Source: Paenibacillus sp. 1_12 (GTDB taxonomy: Bacteria; Bacillota; Bacilli; Paenibacillales; NBRC-103111). From it: a stretch of 64,000 nucleotides of DNA. Position numbers and translations under genes: made by a program. The stretch spans positions 24,462-88,461 of the forward strand of contig NZ_FOTE01000021.1 in the NCBI RefSeq assembly GCF_900114475.1, written 5' to 3'. Below the pieces are notes generated by a model, which saw only the letters and a list, made by a program, of their open reading frames with translations, was not told where the DNA came from and searched no databases. Shown piece after piece: positions 55,022 to 63,905 of this stretch. Numbering within the stretch: position 1 is the stretch's first letter; every line of letters starts with the position of its first letter.

Positions 55022-56065
55022 ATGTTCAGATGTGTTGCATATGCCGAAGCGATGAAGGACGAATGGGATCGGTTTGCGTTAGCTAAGGGTACGATTTTTC
55101 ATACTATTGCATTTAGACAAGTCTTGATCCAATCTTTTGGATATACCTGTGGCTATCATGCGATTCTGGATGGGAACAACCGGATTTGCGCTATTATTCC
55201 CATGGTGATCGGTCGTGATTTGGGCTGGAGAAAAGCCGGTGTATCGCTGCCTTTTGTCAATTATACGGATATTGCGTGTGATAGCGAAGAAGCATTTCAG
55301 TATACAGTGAATGCGATTATTGATTTAAAAACGAAGTACAAGCTCGATTATGTCGATCTGCGATTAAAGAACCAAGCTATAGAGAGCTCGGGCTGGAGCT
55401 TGAATTTGCACAACCATACCTTCGTGCTGCCGCTGTCGGATGATGAGGATAAGGTACTGGCACTTTCCAATGCAAGCAACCGCAACCATGTGCGTAAGGT
55501 GTATAAAAACAACTGGTTTTCGGTGTCGTTTGATCAACGGCATATCGATGATTTTCATAAGGTGTATGTGAGAAGGATGAAACAGCTGGGTTCACCGGCC
55601 CAGGATATTCGTTTTTTTAAGTATTTCTTCGAGTATTTACCTGACCACGCGCATTTGCTAACCGTGCTTGATAATGAATCCGGTAAGGTTGTAGGCGGCA
55701 TGCTGCTGTTAACGAGTCCGGGAAACTCCAAGCTGTACTATCCATACGGAGCCAACCTGTCTGAATATAATAACAAGTACCTCAATAACTTTATGTACTG
55801 GGAGGCTGTACGCTTCGGGATCAGAAATGGACTGCAGGTTCTGGATCTAGGCAGGTCCCAGACGGGCTCGGGGACGTACAAATACAAGCAGCAGTGGGGG
55901 GCACAGCCAGAGCAGCTGACCTACATGCTGTATGATGGAGGCGGCAAGCCGGCGGGGCCTCCGGACAAGCAGAGCCTCAGCTTTTTCGTAGAGCTGTGGA
56001 AGGTAACACCCGCTTTCATCACCGACACAGTTGGCAAGAAATTGATTAAATATTTATTGCCTTAG
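55022..56065 (+). CDS. FemAB/GNAT-type acyltransferase (exopolysaccharide-associated FemAB family)
   Basis: 347 residues, ATG after AAAGGA. Double-GNAT FemAB layout: FHTIAFRQVLIQSFGYTCGY, LRLKNQAIESSGW, ASNRNHVRKVYKNNW and VLDLGRSQTGSGTYKYKQQWG, the last being a hallmark of the FemAB group found with exosortase or exopolysaccharide loci. It could add an amino acid or acyl group to a glycan or lipid carrier. Seven bases after the flippase-like gene. Confidence 0.82.
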   Translation: MFRCVAYAEAMKDEWDRFALAKGTIFHTIAFRQVLIQSFGYTCGYHAILDGNNRICAIIPMVIGRDLGWRKAGVSLPFVNYTDIACDSEEAFQYTVNAIIDLKTKYKLDYVDLRLKNQAIESSGWSLNLHNHTFVLPLSDDEDKVLALSNASNRNHVRKVYKNNWFSVSFDQRHIDDFHKVYVRRMKQLGSPAQDIRFFKYFFEYLPDHAHLLTVLDNESGKVVGGMLLLTSPGNSKLYYPYGANLSEYNNKYLNNFMYWEAVRFGIRNGLQVLDLGRSQTGSGTYKYKQQWGAQPEQLTYMLYDGGGKPAGPPDKQSLSFFVELWKVTPAFITDTVGKKLIKYLLP

Positions 56066-56163
56066 AAGTTTGACGCAGTGGAACTTTTTATTGGGCTTAT
56101 AGAGTTGTAGCAGGAAAACTGTTACGTATACTAATTGTTTATTTAATCGGAGGATATCAGACA

Positions 56164-56829
56164 ATGAGCAATTCCAATTGGAAGCAGTACTTTGACAAGA
56201 AAGCCGAAACGCATGGAGCTTCTGTCAAATCTTCCGACTACTTCAATGAAGAAAGTTTCTTCATGCAGAGAGACAATACTTTACGCTGGCTAGGGGATTT
56301 AAAAGGAAAAACCGTATTGGATGCGGGCTGCGGTGTAGGTGCTTTTAGTGAGCCTCTGGTAGCTAACAACACGGTGTATGGTGTAGACTTTTCAGAAAAA
56401 AGCCTCGAATTTGCCGCAGGTAGAGGTCTGATCACGATGTCGGAGGATTTGACAGCACTTCCTTTTGAGAAGGGCAAGTTTGATGTGGTTTTATGCATTG
56501 GTGTTATCCAATTGATCGAACAATACGTGTCCGTGATTAAAGAGTTGGCTCGAGTCACCAAGCCAGGCGGAACACTTCTTATAGAGACCTTAAACCGCGG
56601 CTCCATACAGCGGAAGCTGCTGAAGCTATTTGAGCGCAGCAATAAGTTTGACCGTATGTATGCAATGGATGAGCTGAAGAACGTATTTGAACAACATGGC
56701 TTTGAGCAGGTTGAATTTATGAAGATTTATCATCCTTTCAAGTTTGTAACCAAGAGCAGCGGACAAGGGGCATTATCAGGTACGTTCTGCACTTCGTTTG
56801 CGATAAAAGGGAGAAAGAAAATTGACTAA
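56164..56829 (+). CDS. Class I SAM-dependent methyltransferase (UbiG-like) of the glycan cluster
   Basis: 221 residues, ATG after GGAGG. Motif I is VLDAGCGVGAFSEPL; VYGVDFSEKSL and FDVVLCIGVIQLIE follow. The last 60 residues are specific and may read the acceptor. In this setting it probably O-methylates a sugar of the glycan or lipid carrier (inference). Its end overlaps the deacetylase start by eight bases. Confidence 0.82.
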   Translation: MSNSNWKQYFDKKAETHGASVKSSDYFNEESFFMQRDNTLRWLGDLKGKTVLDAGCGVGAFSEPLVANNTVYGVDFSEKSLEFAAGRGLITMSEDLTALPFEKGKFDVVLCIGVIQLIEQYVSVIKELARVTKPGGTLLIETLNRGSIQRKLLKLFERSNKFDRMYAMDELKNVFEQHGFEQVEFMKIYHPFKFVTKSSGQGALSGTFCTSFAIKGRKKID

Positions 56830-57682
56830 GCCAAATCAACATGCGACCAATATGCTTACCTTTGATATTGAGGAATGGTTTCATGCCAATTACGATAGTA
56901 TTGCAGCACCTGACCGCAGCAAAGGCTCTAATTTCAGGGCGCACATGGATACGTTACTGCGAATATGCCGCGAAACAGACTGTAAAGCAACATTTTTCGT
57001 GTTAGGCTGCATAGGTGAGGATTATCCGGATGTGGTCAAAGCGATAGCGCGTGAAGGGCATGATGTGGCTTCGCATGGATATGCGCACGAACTGGCCTAC
57101 AAACAAACGATTGGCGAGTTTCGGGACGATGTGAAAAAGTCGGTCGATATTTTGGAAAATCTGACGGGAACCAAGGTTCTTGGCTATCGCGCGCCTTCAT
57201 GGTCTATTGTGGAGGACAATTTGCATTATCTTGAAGTGCTCGAAGAGATGGGTATGATATACGATGCCAGTATTTTTCCTGTAAAGACCTTTCTCTATGG
57301 TATTCCGACCGCACCTACGGAGATTCATAAGCCGCTGGTGAACGGCAGAGAAATTAATTTGTATGAGGTTCCTATGTCGGTCATGAAGCTGGGCGGCAAA
57401 AATATCGGCTATTCAGGCGGGTTTTATTTCCGGTTTTTTCCGAGATTTTTGATCGAAAATGCGATTCGTTCCGCGAACCGTCGAGGTCACAGCTCGATTG
57501 TATACCTGCATCCGAGAGAAATTGATGCCTATGAACAAAAGCTGAACTTGCCTTTCAAGGAAAATTTTATCCACTATTACAGTGTGGGCCGAACCCAGAA
57601 CAAGCTGGAACATATATTAAGAAGCTTTAACTTTACCTCCATTTCTGAGCATCTCAAGAGCAAATATAAACTCGATATCTGA
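56822..57682 (+). CDS. Polysaccharide deacetylase (NodB domain, DUF3473-type)
   Basis: 286 residues from a TTG after AAAGGGAG. No signal peptide, so it acts in the cytoplasm or the start is internal to a complex. NodB motifs: catalytic Asp15 in LTFDIEEWFHANYD, CKATFFVLG, metal HDVASHGYAHE, GYRAPSWSI and the late HPREID. The EEWFH form is that of the exosortase/exopolysaccharide-associated deacetylases. It would de-N-acetylate a sugar of the glycan made by the cluster. Confidence 0.87.
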   Translation: MTKPNQHATNMLTFDIEEWFHANYDSIAAPDRSKGSNFRAHMDTLLRICRETDCKATFFVLGCIGEDYPDVVKAIAREGHDVASHGYAHELAYKQTIGEFRDDVKKSVDILENLTGTKVLGYRAPSWSIVEDNLHYLEVLEEMGMIYDASIFPVKTFLYGIPTAPTEIHKPLVNGREINLYEVPMSVMKLGGKNIGYSGGFYFRFFPRFLIENAIRSANRRGHSSIVYLHPREIDAYEQKLNLPFKENFIHYYSVGRTQNKLEHILRSFNFTSISEHLKSKYKLDI

Positions 57683-57795
57683 GATGGCGATAAGGCGGCG
57701 TATGAGGATAAGGTATTTCATTGCAGGATATCCCCGGATGGTCGTCGAATTTTTGAGGATGGGAATCTTCAAAATACATGCAGGGAGGGAAGTAC

Positions 57796-58533
57796 ATGCA
57801 GCCAAATCGACATACGTATATGAGATTGTTTTCTGGTGAGTTCTCGATCCTTCAGGATGCTAGAAATGATTTAATAGAACTGCCAGCAAGCCAGGAGGAG
57901 ATTATACAGAGATACTCCCTGTTAATCGATCACTATGATAAGCTGCTGAGAACGGCATTGAAGCTATCCCGGATTAGCGATATTCAAGGGCAAAGCCTGA
58001 CGAATCAAAATGATCGTCTAAAGCAGCAATCGGAAACCGATTATTTGACGGGTTTGTACAATGTGCGAAAGCTTGGCGAATGTATACCGGCATGGATGTC
58101 TAAAGGGCTTCCTTTTGTGCTTTTGCTGCTTGATATTGATTATTTTAAAAATATTAACGATACCTTCGGCCATTTGTCTGGAGACGAGGTACTGAAGTCG
58201 GTTGCCAGCATTTTGACTGAGCAGACGGGACCCGATGATTTTGTTTGTCGCAGTGGTGGTGAGGAATTTTCTATTTTATTGCATAATATTGGGCTGCTGC
58301 AGGCCGAAAACGTAGCGCAAAACATTCGTCAAAAAGTGGAAGAAAGCCGATTTTGGCTGCTGGCAGGAGAGTCGGTAGGAATTACGATATCCATCGGCGC
58401 GGTAGAGTACGCACCTGGTATGAGCAGTGAGGATTTGCTTGTATGCGCGGATGACGCTTTGTATTTATCCAAGGAGCTCGGTCGTAATAAAGTGAGCCTG
58501 TTTCCGCCGCTTTCCGATAAGAGGCATTTATAA
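57796..58533 (+). CDS. Diguanylate cyclase (GGDEF domain)
   Basis: 245 residues from the ATG at 57796 (GGGAGGGA upstream). Residues 1-75 form a helical region with a probable coiled coil (LTNQNDRLKQQSE), then the GGDEF domain: DYLTGLYNVRKL, LLDIDYFKNINDTFGH and the active motif GGEEF at 154-158. The RxxD inhibitory site that should lie just before it is absent (TGPDDF). It should make c-di-GMP. It follows the glycan genes and may signal to the c-di-GMP riboswitch at 36866 (inference). Confidence 0.9.
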   Translation: MQPNRHTYMRLFSGEFSILQDARNDLIELPASQEEIIQRYSLLIDHYDKLLRTALKLSRISDIQGQSLTNQNDRLKQQSETDYLTGLYNVRKLGECIPAWMSKGLPFVLLLLDIDYFKNINDTFGHLSGDEVLKSVASILTEQTGPDDFVCRSGGEEFSILLHNIGLLQAENVAQNIRQKVEESRFWLLAGESVGITISIGAVEYAPGMSSEDLLVCADDALYLSKELGRNKVSLFPPLSDKRHL

Positions 58534-58582
58534 TTATTAAATGATGCGTTCGTATAGTTGTTTAATTTCATCTTGCACAGAG

Positions 58583-58613
58583 CACGAATCGGCTGCGATT
58601 GGTGTTTTTTTTT
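58583..58613 (+). terminator. Terminator after the diguanylate cyclase
   Basis: Stem CACGAATC / GATTGGTG with one mismatch, followed by nine T. Confidence 0.7.
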
Positions 58614-58747
58614 AGGGGATAACCGCTCATTTCTATGATTCGCAGCGAACCTGGTCTTGAAAACGATAGAAAAGCGGAGTATATTTTTAGGTAATATCAT
58701 AAGAGATGCATGGAACGGAAATGTTTGGTAAAGAGAGGGTGGCAGTT

Positions 58748-59968
58748 ATGACGGATATATGGACGAGAGTTAACCAGCTTGCAGCGCAATTGGGTGAAGA
58801 AGGAGTTAAATCTGAAGATAGATTTCCGATCATTGTACAATCGGGTGCCCTAAATCAGGTCGCGGCATTCCTATCCGAACAATCCTATGAGAGGGTTTCT
58901 ATCGTTGCCGATGCCAATACTTACGAAATTGCCGGAAAAGCATTGGAAGCATCCCTGACAGAGAAAGGCATCTCCACAAATCTAACGCTGATCCAACCTA
59001 ATAAGCAAGGTGACGTTATTGCTGACGAGGTTTCCTTGATACAACTGATTATGGATCTACAGCAATATTCAGCACAGGTCGTGGTGGCCGCAGGATCGGG
59101 GACGCTGCACGATATTTCACGGTATTCTGCATATACAGCAGGTATTCCTTTTATATCAGTTCCGACCGCGCCTTCCGTTGACGGCTTTAACTCCAAGGGA
59201 GCGCCGATTATTATTCGGGGGGAAAAGAAAACCATTGCAGCTATAGGTCCTGACGCGATATTTGCCGACCTGGATATATTGGTGAAAGCCCCTGCACCGA
59301 TGGTGGCTGCCGGATTCGGCGATATGCTAGGTAAATTTACATCGTTATTTGATTGGAAATTCGGCAGCCTCGTAGCTGGAGAACCCTATTCACAGCTTGT
59401 TGCGACCATTACCCGCAATGCCCTCCAGAAGTGCGTAGATCATCAGGACAGTATAGCGAAGCGTAGCCAAGAGGGGATCCAAACCTTAATCGAGGCGTTG
59501 ATTGAATCCGGTATTGCGATGATGATTCTTGGCCAATCGCATCCGGCTTCAGGTGCTGAGCATCATCTATCTCATTATTGGGAGATGGAATACATTCAGC
59601 TTGGTAAGCGGCAGCTGCTGCATGGGGCGAAGGTAGGCGTCGCTTGTGCGGAAATCGCTGCGTTGTATCATCAGATAGCGGAGAGCGGCTTATCACCGAA
59701 AGCAGCGCAGATGGATTCCGGAGAAGCAGCTGACATTTCGACCACAGACGTTCAGGCGGCGATAGTTAGCCATTGGAAGGAAATTCAAACTGAAATTGGA
59801 CGGATTCCGAATGCTCAAGCACTGCGTGAAATGCTTCACAAGGTAGGCGGTCCCACGACGCCGGAACAGCTTGGAGTAGATCCGGAGCTGTTAGCAAGAA
59901 GCCTGCAGGAGGCTCATAACGTGAGGCGTAATCGGTACACCTTGCTAAGAGCACATAATGAAATTTAA
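58748..59968 (+). CDS. araM: sn-glycerol-1-phosphate dehydrogenase (AraM/EgsA family)
   Basis: 406 residues from the ATG at 58748 (GAGAGGG upstream). NAD-binding GSGTLHDISRY, then ISVPTAPSVDGFNSKGAPI, GFGDMLGKFTSLFDWK and metal His in HPASGAEHHLSHYWE match AraM of B. subtilis. It reduces dihydroxyacetone phosphate to sn-glycerol-1-phosphate, the entry to archaeal-type heptaprenylglyceryl lipids in Bacilli. Stands alone, without a PcrB gene in the window. Confidence 0.9.
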   Translation: MTDIWTRVNQLAAQLGEEGVKSEDRFPIIVQSGALNQVAAFLSEQSYERVSIVADANTYEIAGKALEASLTEKGISTNLTLIQPNKQGDVIADEVSLIQLIMDLQQYSAQVVVAAGSGTLHDISRYSAYTAGIPFISVPTAPSVDGFNSKGAPIIIRGEKKTIAAIGPDAIFADLDILVKAPAPMVAAGFGDMLGKFTSLFDWKFGSLVAGEPYSQLVATITRNALQKCVDHQDSIAKRSQEGIQTLIEALIESGIAMMILGQSHPASGAEHHLSHYWEMEYIQLGKRQLLHGAKVGVACAEIAALYHQIAESGLSPKAAQMDSGEAADISTTDVQAAIVSHWKEIQTEIGRIPNAQALREMLHKVGGPTTPEQLGVDPELLARSLQEAHNVRRNRYTLLRAHNEI

Positions 59969-60268
59969 CGTGAACACCCCTCAAGCAGACATGAGATCGG
60001 CATATCAAGCTAATGATGCACTTTAGTGATTTCAACGTATGGTGACTGATCAGTAAAGCTTATATGATCTTTAGCTTACAACCAGAAGCCTCGATGGCAC
60101 TTATTGAAGTGTAGTCGAGGCTTTTGGTTTCAGACAGCAGAATGGCTTCTACACTACTGAAAATGGTGTTTGTGCCCTTTGCAGAAGCAAGGATGAAGCT
60201 GGCTTGTTGTCAAACGCCTGATCTCTGCCCAGGTGGACAGTCCTTAGAAATGGAGATGAACCAAAGCC
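59969..60268. other. Intergenic region with araM terminator
   Basis: A hairpin at 60079-60130 (ACCAGAAGCCTCGA / TCGAGGCTTTTGGT) ends the upstream transcript. The remaining sequence shows no gene; the ribosome site of the next gene is a distant GGAG, 13 bases before its ATG. Confidence 0.6.
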
Positions 60269-63200
60269 ATGCAAATTTCGAGCCTTGCCCTTAAAAATAC
60301 AATTCAACGATTTGCGGAGGATCGGAACGAATATGTCAAGGTATTCTGGCTGTTCGGGTATTTGTTCTGCGTCGTATCCGCTTCCACCATGGGTCGGACT
60401 GCGGCGGATACCTTATTCCTCAGTCGCTTTGACGCTTCCTACTTATCGTCAATGTACTTGCCCCAGGCGGCGGCGATGATCCTGATGGGTTTTATTTTTC
60501 AACGATATAGTGGCAGGTTTAGGCTTGATCGTTTGATTCTGGGGCTGATTCCTCTCATTTCGCTGCTGGTGCTCCTTTCAAGGTTTGGCGTAGGCACAGA
60601 AATGCGCTGGGTGTTTCCCGTTATTTATGTCGGGTATGATGTGTTTAATTTTTTGATGATTGTCTGCTTCTGGCAGTTTGCTACTTCAGTGCTTGATCAG
60701 CGCAAGGTCAAACGAATGATTGGCTGGGTGGGCAGCGGAGGCATTATGGGCGGGATTTTAAGCGGTTTTGGACTAAAAGCGCTTGTGCCGGCTGTCGGCA
60801 CAGCGAATTTGATCTATTTTTATGCGGGGCTGCAGCTGCTGTGTCTGATTGCAGTCGTGCAAATTTTACGGATGCTGTCTGCGCCAAAAGAGGTTTTTTC
60901 AACGGATCAGTCTGCCAGGAAACGGCCTTCAGCAGCAAGGAAAAAGGTTGAAGCCAAGACCAGCCTGTTTCAGAATGTTCCCCATTTGAAATACGTGGCG
61001 ATCATGTCGGCGGCGCTGGTGCTGTCCCTTACGTTAATCGATTATCAATTCAAGGTCATATTAAAAGAGACACTGCAAAATGAAGCCTTAGCTGGATTTA
61101 TGGGCAGCTTTTACGGTTATTCAGGGCTGCTGGCTTTAATCGTTCAGTTGTTCGTATCGGGTCGGGTCTTAACCCGTTTTGGCGTCATGACGGCGCTGCT
61201 CGTGTTTCCTATTGCTTTGTTTATGGGCAGCTTTGGCGTGCTGCTGATGCCTGTTCTCGCTATGGCCGTAGCCGTTAAGGGTAGTGATAAAGTCATTGGA
61301 GATACGATCTACTCCTCGGTCAGCCAACTGATCATGTTCCCGATTCCTCCGGAATGGCGAGGTAAAGCGAAAGGTTTTTTGGACGGTATCGTCCGCAATG
61401 GAGCAAAGGGACTTGCTGCGTTGTGCTTGCTTATCGTTTCCCGATTGTTTGCTCCGGAGCAGTTGAGTTATATCATTTTGGTGCTGCTTGCTATCTGCAT
61501 CGCGGCTGCGATTAAGGTGAAGGGTGCTTATTTGAAAACGCTGCTTTCCACCCTGCAAACGGGCAGTGAGGATTTGGAGAAGGCAGAGCTTAATATGATG
61601 GACCCGGCCAGCCGATTGCTGTTAGTTAACGCCTTATCGAGTCCCGATAAGCAGCAGGTGCTCTATGCACTTCGTCTTTTAAGGGGATTGGATTCATTCG
61701 ATATCAAGCCGTTTCTCCCTGCACTGCTGGAACATCCGATGGCTGAGGTTTGTGCGGAGGCATTGGTCTATGTCGAGCAGATGACACCGGACGGACTGGA
61801 GGTAGTGCTGCAGAAGCTATTGGTCGAAGGGGATAAGCAGGTGCATGCAAGAGCCTTATTGGCGCTGGCTGCCTATGCCAAAGACGGGCATATCGATGAA
61901 ATTACGAATTATCTAGAGCACCCGGAAGTCAGTATGAGAGCAGCGGCGATTACCGGACTCGTAAAATATTATGGGATCGAAGGGATGTTTCGTGCGGTAG
62001 GGACACTGAAGCTGCTGCTGGAAAGTATCCATGAGGAAGAACGAATGGCGATGGCGGCATTGTTCGGTCAGATCGGGATTGCCAGCTTTTATAAGCCGCT
62101 GCTTGCTCTGCTTAAGGATAACTCCTCGCAGGTACGTATAGGTGCATTGGAATCTGCAGCTGCTTTACAGGTATTGGAGCTGGTTCCTTACATTGTTCCG
62201 CTGCTGGATAGCAGTGAGACGCGCCGTTATGCGGTTGCTGCGCTTGCTGCTTATGAGGAAAGGCAAATCCTGCCGCTGCTTGAATCTTATATGGCCGAAC
62301 CGTCTTTGGCCCTGTATTTGCCTCAGGTGTATGAACGCATAGGCTCACAGCGGTCATTCGATATGCTGGTATCGCGTTATGGACCCGCTGATATTGAAAT
62401 ACGGGATAAGATTCTGGAAGCGCTGCAGAGAATGAACAAGGAACATTGGCGGGTCGATGAAAAGCAAATAGAGCAGCTTATTCTTGAAGAAGTTCAGCTC
62501 TATTGGAAATTTGCCGAGCATGGAGCAGGTGTATCGGGAATGGAAGACAGCTCCGATATATTACTCATCATCGAACAGACGCGTCTTTCCGTATGTCGGC
62601 GTATTTTTCAATTATTATCTTTAATGATGGAACCCAAGACCGTACAGGCTGTGTTTGCAAGCTGGTCGTCGGGTGATGGCAGACAGCAAGCGAATTCGAC
62701 TGAAGTGATGGACCAGATGCTGCAAGGGAATCTGCGGACCGAGCTGGCCCGAATGATGTCGTCTCCACGAACCTTATCGAATACGCCGTTACCGGCGCTT
62801 TTACAGGATGAGCCTTTGATTTGGCTGTATGAGCATGGAGATCCATGGCTTCGACACAGGATTCATTATCTTACGATGCAGAGGCCATCCAGCAGGGCGT
62901 ATGCTTTTATCGAAAAACGGGCAAATGCAGCAGAGAAAGAGCTGTCCTATGAGAGTCTAGCCGATCAGATCGAACGAGTCCGTCTTTTGCACAATGTAAC
63001 TTTATTTCATGGTCTGGCAGGTCGTGATCTTTCTACAATTGCGCTTCGGCTGAAAAAAGTGAGTCTGGTCCAAGGGCGGGATATCATCCGAGAGGGAGAG
63101 CCGGGAGATTCCTTATTCATCATTCATGAAGGCCAAGCCGGTGTATATGTGAATGGCCAGCAGGTGAGCCGGCTGAAGGCAGGGGATTGCTTTGGTGAAA

Positions 63201-63871
63201 TGGCAGTGCTGACCCAAGGGTTACGCACGGCTACGATCCGGGCAGAAACGGACATTGAACTGTGGGAGCTGGATTCAACGGCATTGTATGAAATGATGTT
63301 CGATCGAACAAGCATTGCGATTGAAATGATGAAACTGCTCTCACGCAGGCTGCGGACCAAGCTGGAACGGGGGAAGAAGGACAGCAGTGATCTAAACGCA
63401 GTACAGGAGATTGCGGCAGTGAATGACGGGCCAGCTTCCGACGTCTTGAATCAGGATAAGGATGCAGTCATATTGCGGCGGATTCTTGTTTTGCAGAAAA
63501 TCAATTTGTTTGCCCATTTGAGTCAGGATGATTTCATACGACTTGCCCAAATTAGTGAAGAAGTCACTTATGGTCCAGGTGAAGCAATCTGCAAAACAGG
63601 GGATTTTGGGGACACGATGTACGGGATCATTGAAGGAAACGTCCGCGTCCATAATGGAAGTGAAACATTTGCGATGTTGGGTGTTGGGGATTGCTTTGGA
63701 GAGATGGCGGTTATCGACAGCGGCCCGCGCTCGGCGGATTGCACCTCAACTGACCATACGCTGCTTCTGGAGCTGCAGCAGGATCAGGTATTTAACTTTT
63801 GCTTTCAAAATATGGATGTGCTGCGCGGCATGATGCGTGTACTGGCGGAACGGATTAAAGGTATGGTGTAA
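60269..63871 (+). CDS. Membrane transporter-like/HEAT-repeat/double cNMP-binding fusion protein
   Basis: 1200 residues. Residues 1-420 form about 12 membrane helices of a nucleotide-transporter (NTT/Npt1)-like or MFS-type fold (FWLFGYLFCVVSASTMGRTAADTLF, VYDVFNFLMIVCFW). Residues 430-700 are HEAT-like helical repeats, e.g. VRIGALESAAALQVLELVP. A helical part (700-900) follows. Two cNMP-binding domains end the protein (905-1035 and 1072-1200), each with an intact phosphate cassette: FGEMAVLTQGLRTATI near 974 and FGEMAVIDSGPRSADC near 1143. It may be a cyclic-nucleotide-gated transport or signalling protein; its substrate is unknown. Monocistronic. Confidence 0.82.
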   Translation: MQISSLALKNTIQRFAEDRNEYVKVFWLFGYLFCVVSASTMGRTAADTLFLSRFDASYLSSMYLPQAAAMILMGFIFQRYSGRFRLDRLILGLIPLISLLVLLSRFGVGTEMRWVFPVIYVGYDVFNFLMIVCFWQFATSVLDQRKVKRMIGWVGSGGIMGGILSGFGLKALVPAVGTANLIYFYAGLQLLCLIAVVQILRMLSAPKEVFSTDQSARKRPSAARKKVEAKTSLFQNVPHLKYVAIMSAALVLSLTLIDYQFKVILKETLQNEALAGFMGSFYGYSGLLALIVQLFVSGRVLTRFGVMTALLVFPIALFMGSFGVLLMPVLAMAVAVKGSDKVIGDTIYSSVSQLIMFPIPPEWRGKAKGFLDGIVRNGAKGLAALCLLIVSRLFAPEQLSYIILVLLAICIAAAIKVKGAYLKTLLSTLQTGSEDLEKAELNMMDPASRLLLVNALSSPDKQQVLYALRLLRGLDSFDIKPFLPALLEHPMAEVCAEALVYVEQMTPDGLEVVLQKLLVEGDKQVHARALLALAAYAKDGHIDEITNYLEHPEVSMRAAAITGLVKYYGIEGMFRAVGTLKLLLESIHEEERMAMAALFGQIGIASFYKPLLALLKDNSSQVRIGALESAAALQVLELVPYIVPLLDSSETRRYAVAALAAYEERQILPLLESYMAEPSLALYLPQVYERIGSQRSFDMLVSRYGPADIEIRDKILEALQRMNKEHWRVDEKQIEQLILEEVQLYWKFAEHGAGVSGMEDSSDILLIIEQTRLSVCRRIFQLLSLMMEPKTVQAVFASWSSGDGRQQANSTEVMDQMLQGNLRTELARMMSSPRTLSNTPLPALLQDEPLIWLYEHGDPWLRHRIHYLTMQRPSSRAYAFIEKRANAAEKELSYESLADQIERVRLLHNVTLFHGLAGRDLSTIALRLKKVSLVQGRDIIREGEPGDSLFIIHEGQAGVYVNGQQVSRLKAGDCFGEMAVLTQGLRTATIRAETDIELWELDSTALYEMMFDRTSIAIEMMKLLSRRLRTKLERGKKDSSDLNAVQEIAAVNDGPASDVLNQDKDAVILRRILVLQKINLFAHLSQDDFIRLAQISEEVTYGPGEAICKTGDFGDTMYGIIEGNVRVHNGSETFAMLGVGDCFGEMAVIDSGPRSADCTSTDHTLLLELQQDQVFNFCFQNMDVLRGMMRVLAERIKGMV

Positions 63872-63905
63872 ATATGTTCACATTAAAAAAACCACAACAC
63901 GAGGG

